64,000 nt of DNA from CALKCV01 sp964609515 (GTDB lineage Bacteria; Cyanobacteriota; Cyanobacteriia; Cyanobacteriales; Microcoleaceae). A program made the translations under genes and the position numbers. Positions 17,101-24,613 of the stretch are shown here, piece after piece. The stretch is from contig CAZSTZ010000005.1 in the NCBI GenBank assembly GCA_964609515.1, positions 1-64,000 on the forward strand, written 5' to 3'. The number at the start of each line of letters is the position of its first letter. Positions within the stretch are counted from its first letter, which is position 1. The notes beneath the pieces were generated by a model. That model had not been told where the DNA came from and did not search any database. It was given only the letters and a program-made list of their open reading frames with translations.

Positions 17101-17643
17101 CAATTCCTCCCGACATTCCTGCGTCAACTCTCTAGGTTGGTAATCCATTACTGACAATAGACCGATGAGTTGCCCTTGAGTTACTATGGGTATGCCTGCA
17201 TAAAACCTAATCTTTGGAAGAGATGTTACCAAAGGATGATTTGCCAATTTTGGCTCGGCTAAAGTATCAGCCACTATTAACAATTTTGATTTATTTGAAT
17301 CTTCTTTGAGGTGCTTTTGGCTAGATATCTTTTGCCTATTTATTTGCTCTTGATTTTCCGGAATGTAAATTAGAGTTTCGACAAAATCTAGGTAACGGTG
17401 TTTGTTTTTCTCAAAACCAAACTTGGATTTTAGCCATTGGTGTTCCCCATCCATAAAGCTAATAAAAGCCACTGGAACTTTGGCTATTCTAGCTGCCAAC
17501 AGTCCTAGTTCCTCGAAAGAATTTTCCGGGGCTAATACCCGATCTAAAATTTGTCCATCCATATATGTGCTAATTAGTTTTTTTGCGCTCAATTTTTGAT
17601 GGCTAGTTTTTTTATAGCTGGTTAAAGATGAGGTACTGCCCAA
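14194..17643 (-). CDS. LOV/PAS/GAF histidine kinase, probable blue-light sensor
   Basis: 1149 residues from a TTG start with upstream GGGG; a later ATG at 17562 is possible. Domains in order: GAF (about 30-200); PAS of LOV type (about 225-345) with signature GTNCRFLQGPDTD including the flavin-adduct Cys, then NYRKDGTPFWNEL and FIGIQTDIT; a second PAS (about 352-480); GAF (about 490-660); GAF (about 670-840); a coiled coil; HisKA with phospho-acceptor His in VAGVAHEINNPVNFIYGNL; and a HATPase with NIIANAIDAL, DNGPGMP and GKGTGLGLSIS. All kinase boxes are intact and no membrane segment is seen. The next rightward gene is a CheY-like regulator, divergently transcribed, beside a chemotaxis cluster, suggesting a light-dependent taxis or stress role. 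Confidence 0.85.
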   Translation of the reverse strand: MGSTSSLTSYKKTSHQKLSAKKLISTYMDGQILDRVLAPENSFEELGLLAARIAKVPVAFISFMDGEHQWLKSKFGFEKNKHRYLDFVETLIYIPENQEQINRQKISSQKHLKEDSNKSKLLIVADTLAEPKLANHPLVTSLPKIRFYAGIPIVTQGQLIGLLSVMDYQPRELTQECREELEALTGAIENQVDLHRKLIHLGSKFLGLQEVEESKQQTKETLHLLERAIAASSNGIIITDHTKPDNPIIYCNRAFEKIAGYSRREVIGTNCRFLQGPDTDKEALAKIREAIVTEKDCLVVLKNYRKDGTPFWNELAISPVRDTHNRLTHFIGIQTDITSRKQAEEALRKSEERYRLLAHNSTDFISRQTAEGVYLYASPACERLLGYRSEELINRCAYDFFHPEEPQHHRCDLSPRRSQLQLPELTSESNTASDTYTFTHRLRHKEGHYVWFETTYQTIRHPETDEVVELVAVSRDISERKQADAALLERSRLSILEAEVGKILGQSGPLSVLLTRSSKAIVRELDLTGAGVWTVDRQTNQLKLEACAGEIPSEMAAETSVKTDYSKNEELILTGSPRSNLHAQRQNLNQASNCRKLLAASNQFSTANCQNQAAITYPLIVEGRVLGVMRVWTNRQITDAAQEVLQWVAGAIAATVDRVQTQEHFASNRETLLFRLASQIRDSLDLDKILGTAVNEIRNLLQIDQCYFIWCLAAQTTSIVVTHEASSPNLPHRADEYPPTQAALLAEKIRLREVMRVNNLETNDAAVSQSMQAYLEELGVKSQLLLPLHTRSGQLGAVICANYSQPRPWTDSEVELLQAVVDQVAIAIDQAELYAQTRAAALAAQTQAFHLKEALHNLQQKEAQLIQHEKMSSLGQMVAGVAHEINNPVNFIYGNLTHCKTYTHEILELLELYQKHYREPHPEIQEKAEEIDLEFLIEDLPNILASMEMGTERIRKIVLSLRNFSRLDEAEMKPVNIHEGLDNTLLILHSRFKSKGKDDGIEIVKEYAELPKVECYAGQMNQVFMNIIANAIDALDAQPDPKIIKITTLMGEPEPEAKGQQKSLPSPEEYVVIRIKDNGPGMPEKVRTRLFDPFFTTKPVGKGTGLGLSISYQIVVEKHGGVLKCISEPGEGAEFWIEIPVKPPVHLKA

Positions 17644-17684
17644 TATGTCCCCTAAATCTGTCTTCTTCTCCGGTTACCTTTGAG

Positions 17685-17777
17685 GGGTGCATCTCGTATT
17701 TACAATTCTATCGAAGTTTCAACTTCCGTTCTTGGAGATGTCTAATCTTTAAATTTTTGCCTAGATTAGATGCACCC
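17685..17777. mobile_element. Short GGGTGCATCT-ended inverted-repeat element
   Basis: 93 bases with ends GGGTGCATCT and AGATGCACCC. No coding capacity. A second member lies at 35164-35307, with single ends near 3118, 19826 and 44355. Confidence 0.7.
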
Positions 17778-18182
17778 TCTACTCCTGTTGCAGGTCGTTC
17801 TTATTATATCATAAACTGGTAAGAGTATCGACCAAGCTAGGTCTATCCCGGTTTTAATAGTGATAATTTATAGCTATCCCCCTAGAGCTAATCCGGCTCG
17901 GAGGACGATTTACTAACCCTAGTCCTACTAAGGGAAATTTTATCTAATTAGGGTTTGCTGAAAAAAGAGCAAGTCTGCAAAAACTGTTGGGAATGGGTAA
18001 TGGGTAATCAGTAATGGGGTAACAGTAAAAGCACCCTTGGCAATTGGAACTACTCAAAATACCTGTACTTTATTACCCGTTACCGATTACCTATTACTAA
18101 ACTCGTTAGCTTTTGGGATTTTTAAGCTTGCCCTATTTAACAATATGAAATCCACCAAACAAACAGTCTTGGAGATAAAAAT
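17778..18182. other. Gene-free stretch upstream of the CheY-like gene
   Basis: This stretch, with the element at 17685-17777, separates the divergent kinase and regulator. It contains GGGAATGGGTAATGGGTAAT (about 17990-18010) facing TATTACCCGTTACCGATTACC (about 18070-18095), another repeat-built hairpin. The regulator's ribosome site is TTGGAGAT just before 18183. I see no other gene. Confidence 0.55.
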
Positions 18183-18581
18183 ATGTCTGTAAATGAAAGC
18201 AAACAAAGAACTATTTTAGCAGTAGATGATAGCGCCGTAATGCAAGGAGTGGTCAAACAAATTTTAGGCAAGGATTATCGAGTTTTAGTAGCAGATAATG
18301 CTGTGGATGCTTTGTCAACGATCTACCACGAGCAAGTATCTGTTTTACTGTTGGATGTTTCTATGCCTGGAATTGATGGTTTGGAGCTCTGTCGAACGGT
18401 ACGCAGCATACCTCAGTTTCAAAATTTACCCATCGTTATGTTAACAGCTAGAGATGGTGCTTTTGATAAAGTTCAAGGTCGTCTCGCTGGAGCTACTGAA
18501 TATCTGACTAAACCCTTTGAAGCAGAAAAATTGCGCGAAGTAATTAATCAGTTTATTAAAAGTTCCAGCGTCGGAAATTAA
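18183..18581 (+). CDS. CheY-like single-domain response regulator
   Basis: 132 residues, a single receiver domain: acidic pair in LAVDDSAVMQ, phospho-acceptor Asp in LLLDVSMPGIDGLEL, Thr in VMLTARDG and Lys in LTKPFE. There is no output domain, so it acts by protein contact, as CheY or PatA/PilG-type regulators do. It sits between the large LOV kinase and the che cluster and is the only stand-alone receiver in the region, so it is the best candidate output of either. A TTGGAGAT ribosome site precedes it. Confidence 0.9.
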   Translation: MSVNESKQRTILAVDDSAVMQGVVKQILGKDYRVLVADNAVDALSTIYHEQVSVLLLDVSMPGIDGLELCRTVRSIPQFQNLPIVMLTARDGAFDKVQGRLAGATEYLTKPFEAEKLREVINQFIKSSSVGN

Positions 18582-18602
18582 TTGTTAATTGCTATCCATT
18601 CC

Positions 18603-19763
18603 CTATTCCCCATTCCCTATTCCCCATTCCCTAATTTTAGAGATTAGCAGGGGGGCAATGGCGGTAATGGGGAGAATATGTCGGGCAGCTCCCAAAGCGA
18701 TCGCCTCTTTCGGCATCCCAAAAACAACGCAGGTGGCCTCGTTTTGAGCGATCGTCAGGCCCCCGGCCTTCGCGATCGCCAGCATACCGTCGGCCCCATC
18801 TCTGCCCATACCAGTCAACAACACTCCTGCGGCCTTAGAACCGTATTGGCGGGCCACGGAATTTAAAGTAACGCTAATAGAAGGGCGGTGTCCTCCTACT
18901 GGCGGTTCGGCCAAACAAACACAGCGACCGCTACTGTTTACTTCTAAATGATGCCCCTCTGGGGGAAAATAAAAAACTCCTGGTTGGAGCAACTCCCCTG
19001 ACGAAGCAATTTTAACTCTCAGCGGACATTGAGAGTCCAACCAATTCACCAAACCTTCTAAAAATCCTTCGCTAATATGCTGGACGCAGAGCCCAGGTAG
19101 GGGAAAATTAGGGGGTAGCTGAGTCAAAATTGTTTGCAAAGCTTGAGGACCGCCAGTGGATGCCCCTATAGCTACTAGCTTAATCCTACTCGATTGGAGC
19201 GGGGAATCTAGGGATGGCGAAGGGGCTTTAGCATTGGCGTTTCTAAATCTTCCCTCTTGAGTTATTTTTATCTCTTGTCTATCTATTTGTTCCTGTTTTT
19301 TTTCTTGATAAATTCTTCGATTTCGGTGCAGAGTAAAAACTTTAACACCCGAGAGAACTTTCACTTTATTAATTAACTCTTGCCGGAGGCGATCGTAATC
19401 TGATTTTAACCCGGTTTCTGGTTTGGGAAAAACATCCACTGCCCCCGCTTCTAAGAGTTTAAAAACATTAGAAGTATCCCTCTCCCGAACCGAAGCACTA
19501 ATTACTAAAATCGGTCGCGGAAAATTCATCATTACTTCTCGGGTAAATTCTAACCCGTTCATTCGCGCCATGTGCAAATCCGTACAAATCACATCTGGCT
19601 CTAGTTTGGGAATTAATTCTAAGCCCTCCAAACCATTACTAGCAGTTCCCACTACCTCTATTTCCTCAGACGAAGCTAAAATTCTTTTGAGAATTATCAG
19701 GGCTACTGGCGAGTCTTCGACAATTAAAACTTTAATAATTTTTTTTCCAGTATTTATTATCAT
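18603..19763 (-). CDS. cheB: CheB chemotaxis protein-glutamate methylesterase
   Basis: 386 residues from ATG at 19763 (MIINTGKKIIKVLIVEDS); an in-frame ATG ten codons upstream is less likely. The N-terminal receiver has its Asp in VICTDLHMARMNG. A linker of about 60 residues leads to the methylesterase domain with Ser in AIGASTGGPQALQ, His in CVQHISEGF and Asp in GMGRDGADGM, a complete triad. It demethylates receptors to reset adaptation. It is the last gene of the leftward che cluster. Its final residues WGIGNGE and the stop codon are encoded by the GGGAATGGGGAATAG repeat. Confidence 0.93.
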   Translation of the reverse strand: MIINTGKKIIKVLIVEDSPVALIILKRILASSEEIEVVGTASNGLEGLELIPKLEPDVICTDLHMARMNGLEFTREVMMNFPRPILVISASVRERDTSNVFKLLEAGAVDVFPKPETGLKSDYDRLRQELINKVKVLSGVKVFTLHRNRRIYQEKKQEQIDRQEIKITQEGRFRNANAKAPSPSLDSPLQSSRIKLVAIGASTGGPQALQTILTQLPPNFPLPGLCVQHISEGFLEGLVNWLDSQCPLRVKIASSGELLQPGVFYFPPEGHHLEVNSSGRCVCLAEPPVGGHRPSISVTLNSVARQYGSKAAGVLLTGMGRDGADGMLAIAKAGGLTIAQNEATCVVFGMPKEAIALGAARHILPITAIAPLLISKIREWGIGNGE

Positions 19764-19838
19764 TATTTTCTGCTTTTGGGGAAGAATTAGCAATTAGCGA
19801 CAACTGTTTGGCTTTCTTCAAAATTTAGATGCACCACA

Positions 19839-22388
19839 TCAAACCAGTCTCCTCAAAGTTTCTAAGAGAACATCTTGATTAAAATTTCCCTTAGTTATGT
19901 AAGCATTTGCTCCCGCATCAGCGCCCCTCTTTTTATCTTCATCAGATGCTAAAGATGTTACCAAAATAATCGGCAACTCGCTATACTGTTTATTTTCCCT
20001 AATTTTAGCAGTCAAACCCAAACCATCGAGGTTAGGCATCTGTACGTCAGAAATCACCCCATCAAAAGAGCGAGTTTTGAGCTTATTAAAAGCATCTAAT
20101 CCATCGACAGCGGTGACAACTTCATAACCGGCATTTTCTAAAATGCGCTTTTCTTGAGTGCGAGTGGCGATGGAATCTTCAGCTAATAAAATAACCTGTT
20201 TTCTGCTAGTTTCTGCATCTCTCGATACGGGTTTTTCTGGAGTGGATAAAATTTGAGAACCACTGCTTAATTTCCGAACGGATTTTACTAGATCGTGAGG
20301 GTTTAAAACCATGCAAACTTCCCCGGTTCCCAAGATAGTTGCCCCGGCAATATTTCTCACCCGTTTTAACAAACTGCTTTGAGGTTTCAAGACAACATCT
20401 TGCTCGTCAACTAAGCGATCTACAAACAGTCCCAACCTCTCTTCGCCCACCTTTAAAACCACGCAAGAATCTTGGGTATCTTCATCGTTATTTGCTTCAT
20501 TTAGGGCCGCAGCAACTTCTAATAAATCTGCTAATTTCACCACCGATAAAGGGCGATCGCCAAACACAATAGTTTCCCTTCCCTCAATGGTAAAAATCTC
20601 CCTACTCGAAACCAGTAAAGTTGTCTGGATTGACTCCAAGGGCAAAGCATAAGAAACACGATTAACCTCTACAATTAAAACGCGAGCTGTTGCCAAACTG
20701 GTGCTTAATTGCACCCGTAAAATACATCCTTTCCCGGGATTGGACTCGACTTCAATACTGCCCTTAAGAGCCTCGACGTTATTGCGAACCACATCCAAAC
20801 CCACCCCCCTGCCAGAAACTTCCGTAACAAAATTTCTAGTAGAAAAACCGGGTGCAAAAATAAGGGATTGAATTTGATTTTGAGTCATAGATGCCACATC
20901 TTCTGGGGAAGAAATACCTCGTTTAATAGCAGTTTCTTTAATGCGAGCTACATCCAAACCTCGCCCGTCGTCGATAACTTCAATAACCACATTAGAAGCA
21001 GCCTGATATCCCCTCAGTCGCAAAGTCGCCGTCGTTGGTTTATTTAATCGCTTCCGTTCTTCGGGAGTCTCAATTCCGTGATCTATAGCATTACGAATCA
21101 TGTGCATTAAAGGATCTTTCATTTCCTCCAAAATCCTTTTATCTGCCTTAGTTTCTCCTCCTTCAATTATCAGCTCTATCTCTTTGCCTTCCTGCCTTGC
21201 TAAATCTCGAACCATCCGGGGAAATAAATTAAAAATAGTCGATAAAGGCAGCAGTCGCAGAGTTCTAATTCCTTCTTCCAGTTCGTTAGCAATTAAATCC
21301 AGTCTGGCAGTATCTTCTAAAATCGAATTTCTCAAACCGTTGACGAGAGAGCCAAAATGTTCCAATCGTTCCTCTACCCGACGATGGTAATTCTCTAATT
21401 CGGCCATCGCCCCATTTTTAATACCGCCCCCATTTTGGTTATTGATGTCGTCAAAAATAAACCGATTTTTAAAAATATCTCGACTCCATTCTTCCCACAG
21501 CTTAGTAATTTCCTCAATTTCCGTTACCCGATGGGCCAGTCGAATTTTTGTTACCGTTAATTCTCCCGCTTCGGTCATCAAAGCATCCAAATTCCGAGTG
21601 GCAACCCGAATAGTATCGATCCGGTAAGAGTCTTCCCTACCAGAAGACATCTCGGGACTCGCGGCCGTCCTCGGGCCAACGGCAGTTTGGGCAGGAGCGG
21701 GGGCCATCGCTTCCCCAGACTCCTCCTGGGTTGCTTCGGCAGGTTTCTCTGCCCCCCCTGGAGTTTCTTCCTCTTGGGTTTCCTCTGCCGCTGCTGATAT
21801 TTGTTGTTCCTCTTCGAGTGGCACTTCCTCTGTTTCTTCTGCCACTTCCACCATTGCTTCTTCTTCTGATTCGGAAGCACCCGAGATTGCTGCTTCCCCC
21901 GACTCCTCCTCCCCAGTAGAACAGGCATCTTGCCTGTTATCCGTTTCGGTTCCTTGCCTGTTATCCGTTTCGGTTCCTTGCCTGTTATCCGTTTGAGTTG
22001 CCTGGGTTTGCTGCACCGAGCCCATCAAATTAGCGAGAACGTAAAAAGTATTGATGCCCGAAGGTTCTCCCGTAACCGCTTCTCGAACTAATTGGCGCAG
22101 GGCATCGAGTCCTTGGAAGAGGCGATCGCTCACATCCGAAGACATCTCCTGTTCCCCTCGTTGAATGCCCCCCAAGAGATGCTCCATCTGATGGGCCAAA
22201 GTAGAAACGTCTTTAGCTCCCAACATCCCCGCATCCCCTTTGAGACTGTGGGCCTCTCGCAGTAATTCTTCTAATTTTGTCAAGTCGTCGGGGTGCTTTT
22301 CTAAATGCAAAAAACCTTCGTCTAGTTTTTGCAAATGTTCTTCGCTGGCGATTTGAAATACTTCCCGGAGTTCTTGGTCTTCTATCAT
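19839..22388 (-). CDS. cheA: CheA-type hybrid histidine kinase
   Basis: 849 residues from ATG at 22388 (MIEDQELREVFQIASEEHLQKL). Hpt domain with phospho-His in LLREAHSLKGDAGMLG; an acidic, Glu-rich linker (about 120-240); a dimerisation helix; HATPase with MHMIRNAIDHGIETPEERKR and DDGRGLD; a CheW-like domain (about 560-700); and a C-terminal receiver with Asp in GVISDVQMPNLDGLG. This is the CheA-REC fusion common in cyanobacterial taxis and pilus-motility systems. The linker contains three copies of an eight-residue TDNRQGTE-like unit derived from the TGCCTG repeat. Confidence 0.93.
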   Translation of the reverse strand: MIEDQELREVFQIASEEHLQKLDEGFLHLEKHPDDLTKLEELLREAHSLKGDAGMLGAKDVSTLAHQMEHLLGGIQRGEQEMSSDVSDRLFQGLDALRQLVREAVTGEPSGINTFYVLANLMGSVQQTQATQTDNRQGTETDNRQGTETDNRQDACSTGEEESGEAAISGASESEEEAMVEVAEETEEVPLEEEQQISAAAEETQEEETPGGAEKPAEATQEESGEAMAPAPAQTAVGPRTAASPEMSSGREDSYRIDTIRVATRNLDALMTEAGELTVTKIRLAHRVTEIEEITKLWEEWSRDIFKNRFIFDDINNQNGGGIKNGAMAELENYHRRVEERLEHFGSLVNGLRNSILEDTARLDLIANELEEGIRTLRLLPLSTIFNLFPRMVRDLARQEGKEIELIIEGGETKADKRILEEMKDPLMHMIRNAIDHGIETPEERKRLNKPTTATLRLRGYQAASNVVIEVIDDGRGLDVARIKETAIKRGISSPEDVASMTQNQIQSLIFAPGFSTRNFVTEVSGRGVGLDVVRNNVEALKGSIEVESNPGKGCILRVQLSTSLATARVLIVEVNRVSYALPLESIQTTLLVSSREIFTIEGRETIVFGDRPLSVVKLADLLEVAAALNEANNDEDTQDSCVVLKVGEERLGLFVDRLVDEQDVVLKPQSSLLKRVRNIAGATILGTGEVCMVLNPHDLVKSVRKLSSGSQILSTPEKPVSRDAETSRKQVILLAEDSIATRTQEKRILENAGYEVVTAVDGLDAFNKLKTRSFDGVISDVQMPNLDGLGLTAKIRENKQYSELPIILVTSLASDEDKKRGADAGANAYITKGNFNQDVLLETLRRLV
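21916..21995. repeat. TGCCTG palindrome with 24-base tandem copies inside cheA
   Basis: GTAGAACAGGCATCTTGCCTGTTA followed by two more copies of the CTTGCCTGTTATCCGTTT half, in frame in the cheA linker. The element also lies at 144-166, 32794-32849, 39509-39527, 54650-54673, 55097-55120, 55513-55576 and 63132-63155. Confidence 0.85.
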
Positions 22389-22395
22389 ATTTTCA

Positions 22396-22480
22396 ACAAC
22401 TAACAATTAACAACTAACAACTAACAACTAACAACTAACAATTAACAATTAACAACTAACAACTAACAATTAACAACTAA
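22396..22480. repeat. AACTAAC heptamer tract between cheA and the next receptor
   Basis: About ten copies of AACTAAC/AATTAAC heptamers fill the cheA upstream gap, leaving no clear ribosome site beyond the AT-rich run. Confidence 0.85.
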
Positions 22481-22497
22481 CTCTTCCCCACCCACAA

Positions 22498-24381
22498 TTA
22501 CACTACTTTTTTCAGACTATCAGCAGCTTCGTTCAAATTGTGAGTTCCCATTTTTACCAGAGAAATTCCCTTAGCACTTTCAGCAACATCTCGGCTGAGG
22601 GAGTGCATGGAGTTGATTACTTGGTTAAGAGCGATCGCCTGTCGTTCGGTATTTTGATAAATCTGTTTATTTCTAATAAATAACTCTGAAACAACCTCTG
22701 TTACCCCCTGAAAACTTTCCGCAGATTCTCTAGCATTTTTCACCCCTGATTCTACAGTTTGTCTGCCTTTTTCGGTTACCGCCAAACTGGAATTAATAGA
22801 GCCCTGAATTTCTGGAATAATACCATTAATCTTCTCCGCAGCTTCCCTACTTCTATCTGCCAGTTGGCGAATTTCTTTTGCCACCACCGCAAACCCCTCT
22901 CCCTCTTTCCCCGCCCTGGATGCTTCCACAGCAGCATTGAGGGCTAACATATTAGTTTGCGTTGCTAAATCTCCCACCAACTTCGCCAACATAGAAATAC
23001 TCCCAATTTGACTTGTTTGCTCTCCCATTCGTTTATTTTGTTGGGCAATACTTTCCATCGTTTCTCTGAAAATCAGCATTCTATCGAGAGTATTTTCAAC
23101 TATTTTACTGCCTTCTTCAGCTAAAGTAAGTGCCTGTTGGGCGCAACTAGCAACTGCCTCTGCTTCCCTGGCTATTTCTTGAGAAGATTCCCCCAAAGTA
23201 GAGAGATTATCGGTGGTTCGATCTACTGCATGAGATTGCTGCTTTGAAATTGCTTCCTGTTCCTCCATAGTAACTAAAATGTCTTGGGATAAATTCGAGA
23301 CTTTATAAATCAATCCTCGAATCAATTGGACTAATTTTTTTGCCTGCAACCATCCCACTATTACAATGGAAATTACCCCGAAAAAAACTAGAATATAGGC
23401 ATTTTTTTTGAAAGAATTAACCGTGGCAAAAATAAGATTTTTAGGAGATTGATAAACCACTACTAAAAAGCGTTTTCGATTGAGAAAGCTCGGATAAATA
23501 GTTTGATAAGTCATTACATCTTTAGTCCCATTAAAAATATTACCTTCACCTCCTGAGAGAAGCTGAGTCGCAATTGGGAGGAGATAATCTTTACGGATAT
23601 TTTCGTTAGTTTTTAAATCGAAACTCCAAGCTTTATTCTCATCTGGATGATATAAATAGTAACCTTGTTCGTCCACCATAAAAGCAGCGATCTCTTGTTC
23701 TCGATTGAGTTGTTTTAGCCGTTCGAACAAATAATTCGTTCTAACATTAGCAATTACAATTCCCTTTCTTTCTCCATTCTTAGAAAAAATTGGAGTGGCA
23801 TAGCGAATAGTCGGTTTATAAGGAATTTCAATTTTTCCTAGTTCCTGATTTAAGCTTAAGCGCGAGACATAGATTTCTCCTACATTTAACTGCATAGTTT
23901 CATTAAAATAATCCCTATCTCCTTTATTTTGTAATTGTTCTCCCTCGATAACCTCAATAGTAGTACCTTGAGAATCTACCCTCACCATTTCATTGCCATT
24001 TTCATCCAAATAACGCAGCTGCATATACTCAGAACGAGCTTGCATCATTGATACAAATATTTGCTCTAATCGCTCTATCCAATCATCATAACTAGAGCCA
24101 GTTTCCATGTCTTTTCCCTTTCCCTCTCTTGCTCTGATAATTCCTCGAATTGGAGGTACTTTGCTCAGAAACAGAACATCATCGCTAATATGACCTAAAG
24201 AATTAACTATTTTTTCTGCACTGCTAGATGTCAGATGATTGAGCTTAGTTAAAGCTAAATCTCTTAAAGCATCCGTAGAAGTTGCAATGCCATACCCAGC
24301 AACTATAAATGCTGGAACCATCGTACATATTATTAGCAAAATTAGCAATTGATTCTGAATTTTTTTAAAGAATTGTTTCAT
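22498..24381 (-). CDS. Methyl-accepting chemotaxis protein with Cache sensor domain
   Basis: 627 residues. Membrane segment 1 is at about 10-32 (LLILLIICTMVPAFIVAGYG). A large extracytoplasmic region (about 35-325) has the look of a double Cache domain: LRYLDENGNEMVRVDSQG, GDRDYFNETM, IRYATPIFSKNGERKGIVIANV and DEQGYYLYHPDE. Membrane segment 2 follows at about 330-350. The signalling hairpin has the tip KLVGDLATQTNMLALNAAVEASRAG. Only about 25 residues separate the second membrane segment from the signalling helices, so a normal HAMP domain is missing. Cache domains usually bind small organic ligands; the ligand here is unknown. It is nearest to cheA in the cluster. Confidence 0.88.
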   Translation of the reverse strand: MKQFFKKIQNQLLILLIICTMVPAFIVAGYGIATSTDALRDLALTKLNHLTSSSAEKIVNSLGHISDDVLFLSKVPPIRGIIRAREGKGKDMETGSSYDDWIERLEQIFVSMMQARSEYMQLRYLDENGNEMVRVDSQGTTIEVIEGEQLQNKGDRDYFNETMQLNVGEIYVSRLSLNQELGKIEIPYKPTIRYATPIFSKNGERKGIVIANVRTNYLFERLKQLNREQEIAAFMVDEQGYYLYHPDENKAWSFDLKTNENIRKDYLLPIATQLLSGGEGNIFNGTKDVMTYQTIYPSFLNRKRFLVVVYQSPKNLIFATVNSFKKNAYILVFFGVISIVIVGWLQAKKLVQLIRGLIYKVSNLSQDILVTMEEQEAISKQQSHAVDRTTDNLSTLGESSQEIAREAEAVASCAQQALTLAEEGSKIVENTLDRMLIFRETMESIAQQNKRMGEQTSQIGSISMLAKLVGDLATQTNMLALNAAVEASRAGKEGEGFAVVAKEIRQLADRSREAAEKINGIIPEIQGSINSSLAVTEKGRQTVESGVKNARESAESFQGVTEVVSELFIRNKQIYQNTERQAIALNQVINSMHSLSRDVAESAKGISLVKMGTHNLNEAADSLKKVV

Positions 24382-24413
24382 ATTTTTTTAGGTAATGGGT
24401 AATAGGTAATGGG

Positions 24414-24559
24414 TATAGCGTTTATCAAATGGGTCAGGTACATCTGCGATCCCCCTAAATCCCCCTTAAAAAGGGGGACTTTGAGTTTTTCTGGCTCCCC
24501 CCTTTTTAAGGGGGGCGGGGGGGGGATCGCTGTACTTCATAGATTCAAAAATTGCTATA
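24414..24559. mobile_element. Mini-transposon-like element with TATAGC ends and C-rich hairpin
   Basis: 146 bases with ends TATAGCGTTT and ATTGCTATA. Inside, GGTACATCTGCGATCCCCCT faces GGGGGATCGCTGTAC, and CCCTTAAAAAGGGGGAC faces CCCCCTTTTTAAGGGGG. No reading frame. It lies between two receptor genes and could form a very stable hairpin in the polycistronic mRNA. Confidence 0.8.
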
Positions 24560-24613
24560 ATGGGTAATGGGGAAGATTGCAATTACCGCATTCCCCATTA
24601 CCCATTAACAATT

